Shown in pieces: positions 1 through 11,252 of a stretch of 64,000 nucleotides of DNA; the stretch's first letter is position 1; each line of letters starts with the position of its first letter. The stretch covers positions 372,001-436,000 of the forward strand of contig QXJR01000004.1 in NCBI GenBank assembly GCA_020975725.1, given 5' to 3'. The position numbers were made by a program, and so were the translations under genes. This stretch comes from Picocystis sp. L7 (taxonomy: Eukaryota > Chlorophyta > Picocystophyceae > Picocystales > Picocystaceae). The notes below the pieces were generated by a model, which was given only the letters and a program-made list of their open reading frames with translations, was not told the origin of the DNA and ran no database searches.

Positions 1-1013
1 CCGTCCACCGAACGAAGTTGCTCCAACGTCAACGGATTCCCGTGCACCGTCAACGTGTGCAAGCTGGTGCATCCCAGGAACAACGCAGAAGGCAACGAAG
101 CGATGCGATTGCGATCCAAGGACAAGCACACCAAGGCTTTCAGCTCGCCGATCCCCACCGGCACTTGCTCGATCAGGTTGTGCTCCAAGTGCAACTCTTC
201 CAAAGACGTGCAACGATCGATGCCGTGCAAATCGCGTACCTGGTTGTGGCTCAGATCGACACGCTTCAATCGAGGCATGCTCCACAGGGTGCTGTGCACG
301 TCCGTGATGCGGTTGTGCCGAACCGAAAGGCTCGTCAACTGCACGCACCGGTGGATCGCCTCGGGAAGCTCTTGAATGCGATTCTCGTCCAACACGAGGA
401 CGAGCAATCGAGGGAGCGAAGCGATACGAGACCAATCCAATGCGACGCCTTCGACGTCACCCAGGCGATTGCGACTCAACCGGAGGCGCTGCAACTTCGT
501 CAAACACCCGACCTCCGGGAAATCCGCGAGTTCGTTGCGATCCAGATCCAACACGCGAGCGTCCACCACTTCCTTCACCTGCACGGGAAGTTCTTTCAGC
601 TTGCTCTCTCGCAGACCCACGATCCCTGTGCCTTTCCACTTGTCCAACACGTGGCTGGACGATTCGACTCTCGTCACAGGCTTGCTTCCACCCGTGGAGT
701 TGTATCCCGCTTCCTTCATCTTCTGCTGCTGCCATTGTTTCATCCGCTGTCGCTCCTGCACGACATGAAGCTGTCCGGCGGTCGGCCTGCCGCCGTCCGT
801 GGACAGTACCAGCACCTTCGCACCGTCTCGAACTCCCTGTTCGACGAGCGAAACGCCTTCGTGCAACACCTTTCCTCTGCAAACCAGCTTCTGATAAGCA
901 ACATGAAGGCCGCATTCCTTCTCGATCTCCCTCTTCAAGCCGTCCAAGCCGTCGCCGACGTCGAACGAGACCTGCAGGATGCCTTTCGAAGTCTGTGCGC
1001 GAACGAAAGGCAT
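1..1013 (-). CDS. Ubiquitin-like plus leucine-rich repeat protein (3' end beyond window)
   Basis: The frame is open from an ATG at 1013 to the window edge, giving 337 codons without a stop; the C-terminus lies outside. Residues 1 to about 75 read as a ubiquitin-like domain (MPFVRAQTSKG, then GLKREIEKECG and LVCRGKVLHEG). A charged linker rich in Gln and Lys follows to about residue 110. From about residue 125 there are regular leucine-rich repeats with the pattern LxxLxLxxNxLxxLP, for example LDLDRNELADFPE, LVLDENRIQELPE and LHLEHNLIEQVP. This order (UBL then LRR) matches the plant family typified by Arabidopsis At2g30105, about 370 residues long, whose role is poorly known. An in-frame TGA 16 codons upstream leaves 1013 as the only ATG start. 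A role as a protein-interaction adaptor is inferred from the domains only. Confidence 0.85.
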   Translation of the reverse strand, partial: MPFVRAQTSKGILQVSFDVGDGLDGLKREIEKECGLHVAYQKLVCRGKVLHEGVSLVEQGVRDGAKVLVLSTDGGRPTAGQLHVVQERQRMKQWQQQKMKEAGYNSTGGSKPVTRVESSSHVLDKWKGTGIVGLRESKLKELPVQVKEVVDARVLDLDRNELADFPEVGCLTKLQRLRLSRNRLGDVEGVALDWSRIASLPRLLVLVLDENRIQELPEAIHRCVQLTSLSVRHNRITDVHSTLWSMPRLKRVDLSHNQVRDLHGIDRCTSLEELHLEHNLIEQVPVGIGELKALVCLSLDRNRIASLPSALFLGCTSLHTLTVHGNPLTLEQLRSVD

Positions 1014-1371
1014 GCCGGTCGGACGGCAGTTTCGTTTCGGATCTCCGCGACGTGTGCGCAAACTCCACCCACTTCACGATTCGCCAAGGATCGGCATCAA
1101 CTGCGACTTCGTTGCTTTCATTCGTGTAGCCCAAGCAGCTCAAGACCGGCCACGTGGGAGCTGCAAGAGTGAAGCCAGGAGCGAATGCAGCAGGAGCGGG
1201 GGCCAGGATCCAATGACAACGAAACCATGCACGGAGCGGATGGAAAGAGGGGATACGAAAGGATGTACTAATTGCATTCTGTGGAACTTGGGAGTCAAGG
1301 AACCGCCTTTCAAGTTGCACAGGCATGGCGCCCTCGACCGGTATAACATAGCTTTGACTTCTATCATTCCT
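1014..1371. other. Spacer between two tandem minus-strand genes
   Basis: This stretch separates the start of the UBL-LRR gene from the stop of the glutamate decarboxylase gene. It must hold the 3' UTR of the latter and the promoter and 5' UTR of the former. I see no further gene or repeat here; frames that cross it continue as antisense readings of the UBL-LRR gene. Confidence 0.5.
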
Positions 1372-2871
1372 TCAGCAAACACCGGAGTGACGCTTGCGGC
1401 GAGGATTAGAATGGTGCCTGTGCTTCTCGTACTTCTTGACGTACGGCTCGCGAAACTTCGCAAATTGTTCATGGGAAAGTGCAGCAACCATGGAATCGAG
1501 CCACTCCACTGCGCGTTTCAAGTCCTCCACCAAGTGTAGAGCAGTGCCCCAGGAAAGATCTTCCCTGACTACCACTCGCAACAGCTTCACCTGTTTGGCA
1601 TTCGGAGCCATGGTGTATGCCGGTACCACCCAACCACGCTCCTTGAGTTTGTCTGAAATGAGAAACTCGTCGTATACCCTCTTTGAGCCATCCTCTTTCG
1701 GTACAAGAGAAAAGGCGACCAAAGGTAGGCAGGGCTCCAACGTGTGTACGCTGAAATACCCTGTAGATTCGATGGACTCCTTCAAAGAACTGGCCACCTT
1801 TTTCAAATTCTTCATCAATGCAGCATAGCCGCAACGACCCATGCGCAAGAATTGATAATACTGACCAATGATCTGTGATGCACCACGGGAGAAATTGAGG
1901 GTGAATGACGGTTGGTCACTTCCAAGGTAGTTGGTATGGAATACCAGCTCGTCAGGCAAATCGCTCTTCGATTTAAAGATGCACCACCCGACACCGGGGT
2001 ATACAAGTCCGTACTTGTGGCCACTCACATTGATGGATCGAACAAGAGGAAGACGGAAGTCCCATTCCAAGTGAGGGTAGACGAACGGAGCAACGAATCC
2101 ACCGCTTGCAGCATCCACGTGTATGGGGACGTTCCAGCCTGTGGCCTCGTTTTTTAGGGTCAGCATTCGATTGACCTCTTTGACGTCTTCGAAATCACCA
2201 GTGTACGTGGAACCAAGAATGACACAGACTCCGATGGTGTTCTCATCAACCAGTTCCACCGCCTTTGCAGGGTCCATGACGTAGGGACCGCCCACCTCCA
2301 TGTCCACGAAGCGTTCTTCCACCTCAAAGTAGCGACAGAACTTTTCCCAACAGACCTGAACCTCCGATCCCATGACGATATTGGGTTTATCAGTGGGCTT
2401 GCTTTCTGCCTGGCGCCTGTGCTGCCACTTCCTTTTCATGGCCAGGCCAGCGAGCATGATAGCTTCAGACGAACCTACCGTAGCCGTGCCTGTACCAACA
2501 CCGTCTGTCATTTCTCCATGGTACAAGTCCACCAGCATGTTGACACATCTATTGTGGATTTCGGAGGAGCTAGGATACTCTTCGAGGTCGACGAAGTTCA
2601 CGTTCAGGGACTCCTGCATCAGCTGCTCCACCTCGGGTTCCATCCAAGTGGTCACGAAGGATGCGAGGTTGAGCCTAGGGTTCGCATCCAGCATCCTTTC
2701 GTCCTGGATGATCTGTTTGACCACGTTCGGCGCCATTCCTTCCTCCGGAAACGTGGTGGAGGGGATTTCTCCAACCGCCCAGCGTTGGGCGAAGGTCGTC
2801 TGCATGCCATCCAGTCCCACCTTGTCCTTCTTCCCGCCGTGCAAGCGTGGCTTCTTGTGCTTTCCGTCCAT
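1372..2871 (-). CDS. GAD: Glutamate decarboxylase
   Basis: Pyridoxal-phosphate enzyme converting glutamate to GABA and CO2 in the cytosol. The 499-residue product matches the family's usual length of about 500. Visible family blocks are NPRLNLASFVTTWMEPE, VGTGTATVGSSEAIMLAG, PIHVDAASGGFVAPF and SINVSGHKYGLVYPGVGW; the Lys in SGHKYG is the expected PLP-binding lysine. The C-terminus is basic and ends in HSGVC. The last three residues match the GVC end I recall for plant GADs, but the tryptophan of the plant calmodulin-binding helix is absent. I chose the ATG at 2871; the frame also runs upstream to 2925 but without another ATG. It lies downstream of nothing on its own strand for 1.8 kb. Confidence 0.95.
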   Translation of the reverse strand: MDGKHKKPRLHGGKKDKVGLDGMQTTFAQRWAVGEIPSTTFPEEGMAPNVVKQIIQDERMLDANPRLNLASFVTTWMEPEVEQLMQESLNVNFVDLEEYPSSSEIHNRCVNMLVDLYHGEMTDGVGTGTATVGSSEAIMLAGLAMKRKWQHRRQAESKPTDKPNIVMGSEVQVCWEKFCRYFEVEERFVDMEVGGPYVMDPAKAVELVDENTIGVCVILGSTYTGDFEDVKEVNRMLTLKNEATGWNVPIHVDAASGGFVAPFVYPHLEWDFRLPLVRSINVSGHKYGLVYPGVGWCIFKSKSDLPDELVFHTNYLGSDQPSFTLNFSRGASQIIGQYYQFLRMGRCGYAALMKNLKKVASSLKESIESTGYFSVHTLEPCLPLVAFSLVPKEDGSKRVYDEFLISDKLKERGWVVPAYTMAPNAKQVKLLRVVVREDLSWGTALHLVEDLKRAVEWLDSMVAALSHEQFAKFREPYVKKYEKHRHHSNPRRKRHSGVC

Positions 2872-4718
2872 GTCGTATCCACGTTCGGAACGTGCAGTTT
2901 CTTTCCTGGCCTTCCCGATGTGCACGGTCTAGTCTTGTCCAAAGTTTCTTCGACACGATTCGGTCGTTGGGAAGGGATCCCCAAGCTTCCCCTCTGAGGA
3001 TCCCCAAGAATCTTCAACACGTGATCCAATCGGACAGACTGGGCATGTGTGGATGAAGATGCAAGGGCAACCAAATGTCGCGGACTTGCTGGGGGGAGAT
3101 GGAGGACGCACAAGAGGTAGCCAGAGCCACCAAGGAGGCGGAAATGTGTGCGAGAACGTTCCTAGCAAAGCTTCTTTCGATTCCCAACGGTCGCGACGAC
3201 TGTGGATATTGCTACGGTGGAGGGAGGGATATATATTCCCATGAACTCCCGTCATGATCCAGCAACCCGACAAGCATGCGATTCCTTGATTTTTGTGATG
3301 GATCCCATCAAAACGTCGCGAGGTTTGGACCCCATCCAAGCATGAGGAATGCAAGGACTACGAATTCTCAACTAAAAGGCTTCGTGTGCAAATTCTACAT
3401 CATTCTTCACACCTTTGCCATACCTATGGTTCAATTGCATTTACCATCACCATCGCTCAGACACGTTCGGGTGGCCCGTAGGTCATGACAGAAATTACTT
3501 TTGAAGTGCTATAGATGGAACAAGACATCTTAAGTAGACACATGTCTTGACAACGCACATACCTGTTTTTGCAAGGAACAAAGACATGTTGCATCCACAC
3601 GCCACCCATGTTGACAAGAGAAAGGAGCACGATAGTTCTCCTCCAACATGACTCCATCCGCCCTCGTCGAACAAAACATGATATCAACCAAACTCTTTGC
3701 GGGGGCATATTGTAAGGTTCTATTTCTGGTGTACATTGGATCGAGTATCGTGCAAGAAGTCATTTCTTTGCACATCTGCCGCTTTGCCAAAGTGAAAGCA
3801 CCTATTCTATGGTCCTAATACGACCGTTGGTGAGCCGAAAACGAGGCAAGAGCACACGTTCCGCCTCTCTCGTGTTAAGGGTGACGCCGAAAGGACAGGG
3901 ATTCATGGTACGTTGGTTCACTTGGAAACAAGGTTGAATGCCGTGTGACAATCGGTGAAACGCCACTTGATACGTGCGCATTCCTATGGAAACAACGTCC
4001 GTGCAATTTGCTATACGAGATCCTTCTCTTCGTACACGACTATGCCCTCGAAACGAGTCTTTCCATCCTTCACAACGTATCCAGATGGAAAACTCACAAT
4101 TTTTTTCGAGTCATTCCCGTCACCTTCGAGAAGAGTGCAAACTTGACAATTAGAGACGACGTTGCAAAGTAGGGAGCTCGCGTGCACGATTCTATGGCCC
4201 ATCCGCGGGCGCTGAGGCTTGGAATTGCGTTGAGTCGTTCTTGCGATATTGACTCTTCTCATGGGAGGAAAATGCTATCGACAAGAGGTTGAAGCAAGGG
4301 CACGCGTCACCCTTTCAAGGAAGGCGCATGTTGCCTGGGATCGGCCCGTCCATCGTGCACTTCCTCTACGGATCCATTGCATCCAACCATGCACCTTCGC
4401 CTGGCATGCCTCCATCTACGTTGCGTTCGCTCTGTTTCGTCCCACTTCGTGTCCCGTGTCCGCCATGGCTCGAGGCGAAACGAACCGTCGCCCTTGGGCT
4501 TGGGTTCGGGTTCCCAGGTTGGGTTCGAACCCATCTTTCCCCGCATCTATTCCATGTACGAACGGATCAGTTCGGAAGTTCGCGCCATTTCGTGCGACAT
4601 GGAAGCAAACCGGACGAAACGAGCCATCAAAGCGTCCTTTGCGCACTCGAAGGGACCTGGTGAAGGAACAGGAGGAGCGAGACGGCGAAGGAGAAGGGAA
4701 GGCGTGCGACTGCTTTGC
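2872..4718. other. Intergenic region with weak traces of decayed coding sequence
   Basis: This 1.8-kb gap lies between the 5' ends of glutamate decarboxylase (minus) and an unknown membrane protein (plus), so it must contain both promoters. From about 3300 to 4260 short stretches on both strands read like protein but none is long or recognisable. From about 4270 to 4700 the sequence becomes GC-rich with repeated words such as GGGTTCG and GGTTCGAACCC, a composition also seen upstream of other genes here. I checked whether GGTTCGAACCC could be the T-arm of a tRNA and found no matching acceptor or anticodon arm. Confidence 0.4.
4011..4262 (-). pseudogene. Short protein-like frame, possible relic
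   Basis: An 83-codon frame begins with ATG at 4262 and ends at 4011. Its second half (CNVVSNCQVCTLLEGDGND, then SFPSGYVVKDGKTRFEG) has the texture of real coding sequence, but I recognise no family. It sits in a gap that otherwise holds no intact gene and resembles the decayed coding patches elsewhere in the window. It could equally be a small expressed gene. Confidence is low. Confidence 0.2.
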
Positions 4719-5552
4719 ATGAGGCGCATGGCCGGATGGATCCGCACACTTGGGATCGTGCTCGTCCTGTGCAAAAGCCGGGCTGCGGCCTCATACAGTG
4801 TGCAGGAGGTCGTTGTACTCCTTGGCGACGTCCAACGACCTGCTCGTCCCTCGATGGGATGTGTGACGCTTGAAGTACGCTCAGGATCCTCGGAAGGCAG
4901 GTACGACTGCGTGGACGACAAATTTAAACTCCCGTGGCCCGTCGAAATGATAGGAGATACGTTCGATGTGATAGGGACAGCTCGAACCAAACACGGGGAC
5001 GTGTCTGTGAAACTTACTTTGGAGTCGCCCCAGAAACATGCTCGTCTCAAGTTCTCGCTGGACTTCAAACAAGAGCTTGACCCAAATTGCACCATGCAAG
5101 ACATCCTGGAACCAACATTTGCGATCACCAATGAGTGGAATACGTGTCTCTCAGGTGCTTTCAAACTACCCCACACTCAAGGAATGGAAACAGAAACCTA
5201 CCAATGCTTCTCGATTTTCCTCGCAGCAGTTGCTGCCTTCGGTTGCTTCCTTATTACACGCCTGTCTGGAAGAATGACGCTTAAGGTTGGACAGCTCCAT
5301 AAAGAATTGTCGGGATCGGATGCAGAAGTGAAAGCCACAAATGATCATAGTGAATCATGGACTCAACCAAGGCCACAATCCAAATCCGAAACGACAGATA
5401 CTTTGCAATCGGATCCCATCGAGGAAGAACTCTTGTGTGTGCAGCGCATTTTACCAAGATCCAAGCGACTGATGCTTCACAAGGCACTGATGGACAACGG
5501 ATACGCAAGTATCGATGACGAGAGCAGCGGCTTTTCAGCAGCAGAGGACTGA
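4719..5552 (+). CDS. Unknown type I single-pass membrane protein
   Basis: I do not recognise this 277-residue protein. The frame is open further upstream to 4377, but that part is low-complexity and basic. The ATG at 4719 begins a plausible signal peptide (MRRMAGWIRTLGIVLVLC, residues 1-18, cleaved near AAASYS). Residues 26-158 would be a luminal or extracellular domain with several Cys (47, 64, 124, 143). Residues 162-181 (QCFSIFLAAVAAFGCFLITR) form one transmembrane helix. The remaining roughly 95 residues are cytoplasmic, acidic and Ser-rich, ending SGFSAAED. The topology resembles small secretory-pathway membrane proteins of the p24 kind, which have one luminal domain and a single helix, but the tail is too long and lacks the short KK/FF signal. 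It converges with gamma-COP, 71 nt away. Confidence 0.6.
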   Translation: MRRMAGWIRTLGIVLVLCKSRAAASYSVQEVVVLLGDVQRPARPSMGCVTLEVRSGSSEGRYDCVDDKFKLPWPVEMIGDTFDVIGTARTKHGDVSVKLTLESPQKHARLKFSLDFKQELDPNCTMQDILEPTFAITNEWNTCLSGAFKLPHTQGMETETYQCFSIFLAAVAAFGCFLITRLSGRMTLKVGQLHKELSGSDAEVKATNDHSESWTQPRPQSKSETTDTLQSDPIEEELLCVQRILPRSKRLMLHKALMDNGYASIDDESSGFSAAED

Positions 5553-5623
5553 TTACAAGATGCGTAGTTGGAATGCGATTGTTTAAATTGACAAAGAAAA
5601 CACGAGGGCTTGTACCGACAACT

Positions 5624-8501
5624 CTACGCTTCTGAAATAATCCCGTGAATTGTCTCTGCTACTTCTTTGGTGTCTCCACGTGCTGCAACCCTCATTGCAA
5701 CATTCCCACTGGCATCAATACCAAAGCTTAGTCTTGCCAATACTTTGACATCCCCTACAAATTTCCCTGCAAGCAAGACAGTATGCGACCTTGCATTGGG
5801 AGGAACACAGTCAGACCCCTCACAAGCCTGAAGACCCAGAATACCGGTCACCATCTCAATTGTTTCCTCTAGGCCGTTCTTAATGCCCAAACCATATTCG
5901 TCTACAACTTCAACCTCCTCGCCAAGTTCCTCCCAGCCATTTTTGAAGTTTGGGACTGCTGCTTTTCGAACAAAGTCTGCAGATAAAACATCCAGATCTT
6001 CCAGCTGGTAATCGTCCTCAAATCCATCTTCCTCCGGCTCTCCTGTGCTTGGATCTATCTCTTTGACAGTAAATCTGAGCAAACAAGGGATCTTGCCATT
6101 GACAGGTCCTGCGCTAGATTTCTCTATACAAACATAAGCAGATCCTGGCACGCCACACAAGAGCCTCTTCAATGGAATATTCTCCTGCTCTTCAAAACCC
6201 TCCATCCCTGAAAGGTCTACTTCCACAGACACATCATCAAGGACCTGCTCTTCAATGGTGTTGGTGCACTCAAATTGGAAAACCACATGGGAAGGGAAGA
6301 TGTGCTTGACGCAAGTAACATGGTACTCTGTTTCACTTTCTGTGAGCTCAAACGGCGCAGAGGACTTGAAAAGTTTGCCAAGTCCTGCAAGCTGTGGGAT
6401 GGTGCCAAGCTGTGCTTCGAAAAGTTCGGCCTTCTCTTCTTCCGTCTCCTGAATAACAGGAGGGTGTCCTACCTTGGCTTTGTTTTGTGCCTTGGAATCT
6501 GCCACAGGTTGGACGGGTGCTGCCGGCACTGTGGCTATATCAAAAGGTGCATCCTCTGAAGTGTTAAGATACTCTCTAAGTGATTTTTCAAGACTGCTCA
6601 ATGGGCAGTGTAGACGACCAAATGCTATCGATGGGTTACTTTCCACCTCGCCTTTAAGTTGGGCCAAGAAGAAGGTGGCCCTGTCTCGCACTTCATCATC
6701 GTTGTCATACAAAATTCTTTCCAACAGGATGATAACCCTCTCTCGTAAGTTTTCGCACTCGAAGCCGAATCTGGCCAGAGCACATACTGCACTGGCACGT
6801 ACAGTAGCATTCTCCAGTATGACACGATTGTAGATATATCTTATATATTTGGCTGGATCAGAAGATTTAGGGCCTTCTTTTCCAAGAAGATGCAAAATTT
6901 GAGTGCTGAGAGACGTGAATTCACAGTCTTCAATGAACTCGCATAGATGTGCAAGCCCACTTTCTTTGGCATCCGGTATATCCCTGATCAACATCAATAT
7001 CGTGTCCACGATCGCTTTCTTGTACTCAAACCCACCTTCGTCCCTCAAGATGTTTGAAAGGAAACTCATAAGGACCCTGTGCTTCTGAGGATACTTGAGA
7101 CACATACTATGTATGGCATCCACAACCACAACTTTGAACTCGTCACCGATCTCACCAATAAAAGTTACAATTTGTTTCAGCAACCTGTCCACGCTACCTT
7201 CGTTCCCGGTTTTCAAGAGAGTGGTAATGGCTAGAGTCGCTATGCTGCGATTTTGATCAGAAATGAGGCCTTCCATATCGATGTTGCAGTTGGTCACAGC
7301 TAAGGGATTGGTCATGGCTACTCTGTTCAAGGTTCTCACAGCTGCAAACCTCAAAACAGGCTTAGAGCTACTCAGAAACAGCTGAAGCACGGTGATTGCA
7401 GGTGCAAGTTCCCTTGTGGTCACACCATTCAACTCTGTGATTGCTCTTGCGGCCTCAAATATCACCATTTCTGCTTTGTGCCTTAAACAGCCCTCCAGAA
7501 ACTCATAAAACGGACGAAGCTCTCCGCCTTCTGGAGCTTGTGATCCTCCGATCACGTCTGCCACGTACCGAACAAGCAAACACTGTGCCAGTGGCGATCT
7601 GATCTGTCCCCTTGTCAAATTCGTGACCATTTTGTTGACAGCCAGGCGGTCATTCTGCCGCAGCATATGCAAAAGGCCAACTGCATGGAATTGCACCAAG
7701 GGGTGTTTGCTCTGCACAGCTTCTTGGATTTCGTTAGACCATCGCTTGACAATGTCAAAATTTTCAGATGCTAGGTGCATGCCACTGACCAAGGCAGCGC
7801 TGGCGACCATGTCGTTCTTGTCTACCACAGCTTGCTTCAGATACCTCTCGATCTGGGAGAGCAGCATACTGTCTGTGATTTGACAAAGCACTCGAATAGA
7901 GTTCGAACGATAGGTATCTATCTTGCTATTCATGTCCTTCATGAGAGAGCTCGTGACGATGATGACATCGTCTGCAGATGGGCACAGCTCTTTGATCATG
8001 AGGTATACCATCCTCCTCAGTCCGATATCTTTCGCCTGAAACAGTTTAGTCACGGCAAAGAACACCTCCGTGGCTTCAACCTGAACACATGGGAATCTTT
8101 GTCAGTTCATTTCCGCCTAAATTCTATGTACAACCGGGGAGATCTATGATCTCATACAGGAGGGCTATCGTACCTTGGTCAAGCTCTCTCCTTGATTGAT
8201 CAGGTAGAGCAGTTTGGTGATCACCTGTTGGCACTTGCGCGAGTCCAAGTGGCTGTCGTGGAACACTCGCGACTCTTGCAGCACTAGTCCTTTCTCGATG
8301 CCGAAGAATGGCGAATATTCAACTGGATGCGTTACATTTCCCGTCGTTTCGTCAGTTCCAGCTACCTGGGCCCCTCGAGCCTCTCGTCCCGTTCGAAACT
8401 TCGTCGTTTCGTCCGTTCCGTGCTTCCTCACCTTCTTCTTCTCTTTCCTCGTCCTTTTTTCCCACGTCTCGCAGCGGTGCATTCGCGTCTTGCGCGTTCA
8501 T
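5624..8501 (-). CDS. COPG: Coatomer gamma subunit, three exons
   Basis: Gamma-COP is a subunit of the COPI coat for Golgi-to-ER vesicles. Exons are 8501-8432, 8322-8174 and 8080-5624, giving about 891 residues, close to the usual 870-890. Exon 1 (MNAQDANAPLRD, then an acidic run) joins in phase 1 to VEYSPFFGIEKG, the conserved N-terminal block. Exon 2 ends at NQGESLTK and joins in phase 0 to VEATEVFFAVTKLFQ. Both introns are GT-AG, 109 and 93 nt; donors are GTGAGG and GTACGA. Further blocks are RRMVYLMIKEL and VTSSLMKDMNSK. The long middle is alpha-solenoid, and the appendage domain occupies roughly the last 270 residues (EYHVTCVKHIFPSHVVFQFE). Joining removes the need for the weak internal starts otherwise visible in either piece. 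Confidence 0.95.
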
Positions 8502-9389
8502 GACTTGCGTGCTGGACACCATCGTGCCTGTACTCCAACCCTAAGTGTCGCACGTCGGCTCCCAGGCCGCTGCAACGATTCTCACGACCCGCCGTGTGCG
8601 AGGTGAACCGGTCTATTCGCGAGTCACGCCCTCGAATCCAAGCGAGACGTCCTTCGACGCGCCTGTGCGCGTGAACTCGTCGCGCGTCGATCTGGCGCGC
8701 GTGCAGATGGTCGCCGAGTAAACACACCCTTCTGCGCTTCAGTTACACCCCCTTTTTCGATGCCTTCGTGGCTCAGTTCGGGGGGGCGGGAGGGTGTGAC
8801 TCGATGCACGAGGGTGTGGGATCGAGAAGGGGAACGAAAGGGAGGTGCGGCTGGGTCTAAAAGGGAAACGTGTCCCTTTGGAGAAAGGAAGGGATCCCCT
8901 TCGCGGATCGGTGGTGATGAGGTGGCCCGCGGCTTGCTTGAGGACGAGAAGACGGAGAAAAAATCGATCGAAAATCGCAGAAAAAAGCGAAGGGTGCCTC
9001 GACGCCAAGACAAAGATGGAGACGGACCTACTCAGTTCGGTCGTTCGAGGAAGGCAAAGCCACGAGAACAAGCGACCGCGGGATTTGGAAGTGGGGCCCA
9101 CATGCAGGCTAAGTCGCTTGCATACGCCCACCCGGGACTTTGGCGAGACCAGTTGTGGACAAGAATAGAGGCACAGGCTCCATCCCATAAAAGAATTCCC
9201 TTTCCTCTTTCCATGACGGAAATACGTGCATCCACTCACACCTTTTGCACCGCTCCAGCCTCCTGCCTCCGTTTGCCTCGCCAAAGGGAAGTTTGATACC
9301 TGCTTCGAGAACCACCAGAAGACGGAATAAAAAGCGCGAAAGATATGAAAGAACCAAAGAACCCAAGCAAGCAGGTGTACCGATGTGGC
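8502..9389. other. GC-rich 5' flank of gamma-COP
   Basis: The sequence upstream of gamma-COP is GC-rich with long readings open on both strands (for example 8760-9296 plus and 8739-9284 minus). None has recognisable content: they are rich in Arg, Gly, Ser and Pro, with no conserved blocks. I read this as promoter and 5' UTR sequence of biased composition, not as genes. Confidence 0.45.
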
Positions 9390-10830
9390 AAGAAAAGCCG
9401 TAAGAGGGTGGCACGAGTTGTTGCAAAGACAGAGGTACTACGTGAAGCAGCCATGCAAGCGAAGGCCGTCATGGTGCACATGCTCCACATGCCCAAGTGT
9501 TAACTCATTAGCTATTTCAATGAAGGGGTCACGCTACCAGGCATTGGGAGGTAGATCGCGGCTTTGGTGATGAAATTGATGCGCAAAGAACCAAGTTATG
9601 ACAAGCAATCCAACACGGAACTCAAAGAAAATCAAGGCAAACCTGGCCAAAATCTAAGAGGATGATTGTGAGGGGTTTTTATCTGAAATGCTTGAGTCCT
9701 CTCACATTAAGGCGCGGTTGCACTGGTTGTCGGCTTACACCGTCACAAAGTACGAGAACAAAAGCAACACCCCGCAGAACAAGACAAGCGGTCTGTAACT
9801 ATTACGTGGGGCATAGAACACTTGGTCATGATCGTAAACAAGCGTTAGAACACCTTGCATCTTCATGCTATAAACATCGCGCTGTGTACTCCATTCTAAA
9901 ACGCCAAGAACGATCTCATGACAATGAACAAAACGAAAGCAAAGCACACCCTCTATCACGTGTGGTTAGATGCGCAGCAAGTTGAGTGGTTGCCCGGGAG
10001 GAAACACAAGGAGGTCGAGGTGTTTTAGGACAGTTCTAGCTCGCCTCGGGATTTCCTTTTGCTCGCCCTACGCATGATGGAGGGCGAGGAGGCTGAGATA
10101 AAGGTGGAAACGCGTGTTCCTCTGTGGAGCAATGGTGCAATGAACATTTCTATTTTAATGCGGAATGGGCAATTCACCTCTATCTTGCTTTGGAACGAGA
10201 CAAGGGCCTCAATCACTTGATCATGGATAACCGGGTCAAACATTAGGCCAATAAACGGGCTTTCTTCTTCAAGACAAACATGAAGTGCTTCCACGTGGAA
10301 GACGATGAATGTGCTTACACATTCGACCACTTGAGCAAGATGGACGGTGTGAGTTTTAGCTTCATGGTGAAGCGCAAAGACAAGGATGGCAAGTGTGTCT
10401 AGGAACCCAAATCCAAGAAAGGTAGATCAGTGAAGATCGATTGGCTTGGCGACCAGGTGCATCTTAAGGTAAACACATGGTGGCAATCATGCCTAGCACA
10501 AGCAAACTGCTATAATGCGTGAGTAGCAATGAGCATACAGAATTTGCAGTCTGCTATTGGCAAGATGTGCGACGTAGGGAGCCGAGGGCCAACACATTTT
10601 GCAATCCCTTATGACCGTAGAAGGCGGGGGTGGAGGATCGCAAGCGTCTGTCAGACATAGAAACCGAATTGAGCGAATTCAATCTATAGACGACGGAATT
10701 CATTATCTTTCTTGCCAATGTTTTAAAGACGTGCGAGCACAACAAAACACTTGCACCCTTATGCGATTCTTACTTTTCCTATACAAAGGCTCGAATTCCA
10801 AAGCTCCATGAGGCGAATAATCTCATAAGC
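9390..10830 (+). pseudogene. Fossil coding island 1, family unknown, broken in many places
   Basis: Short stretches on the plus strand read clearly like protein but are interrupted many times and spread over several frames. Recognisable textures are a basic segment near 9395-9480 (KRVARVVAKTEVLREAA), a segment near 10265-10400 (CFHVEDDECAYTFDHL and FMVKRKDKDGKC), and one near 10440-10560 (WLGDQVHLKVNTWWQSC followed by NCYNA and SIQNLQSAIG). I cannot name the family. The last part shares a pattern with fossil island 2 (near 28790-28860). It may be an old duplicate of a host gene or a relic of a virus or mobile element. Decay is advanced, so it is old. No terminal repeats were seen. Confidence 0.45.
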
Positions 10831-10956
10831 CCGTCTCCTAATATGATCCGAGAAGATTTGAGGTGGCCTGGAGAAGGTTCTTACAACCATAAGTAGCTTT
10901 TAGTAGCGTAAGCATAGCAAGAGCAATGAATCGATGAAGAGAAACGCTTCCATATT

Positions 10957-11252
10957 TTATTTCGCAAGGTGGGCTACGAAGTAAACAAGACCGAATAATA
11001 CCGCAACAACTATGGATATTGCGCATGTGACAATGAAAGCCAGGCGACACAGGAATGTGAAAATTCCGAACACTGTTCCGGCGGCTGAATCTTTCAACAT
11101 GGGCTCGTCAAGTGCAATGCTTGCTCGCGGCTGTGAAACATACACCAATGCTTCCAACACATGGAATCAATCGAGGGGCACGATTGCTGCTGCGTCACGT
11201 CCATCGTACCTTTGTTGTGCCACAAACTCTCTTCGTATTGCTCTGTTGGCAT
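10957..11252 (-). CDS. Candidate two-exon small membrane protein
   Basis: A possible gene of about 78 residues lies 135 nt downstream of the ProRS stop on the same strand. Exon 1 (11252-11210) starts MPTEQYEESLWHNK. A donor GTACGA at 11209 and an acceptor ending at 11151 would remove 59 nt and join in frame to exon 2 (11150-10957). Exon 2 encodes LVYVSQPRASIALDEP followed by about 40 hydrophobic residues (TVFGIFTFLCRLAFIVTC, then SIVVAVLFGLVYFVAHL), long enough for two helices, ending in AHLAK. The intron is shorter than the others in this window, and TTTCACAG at 11131 is an alternative acceptor in another phase. I recognise no family. The hydrophobic exon is the solid part; the exon 1 join is inference. 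Confidence 0.3.

Noticed and set aside
4500-4545. A tRNA-like GGTTCGAACCC word
   Set aside because: No acceptor stem, D-arm or anticodon arm with the right spacing could be found around it.
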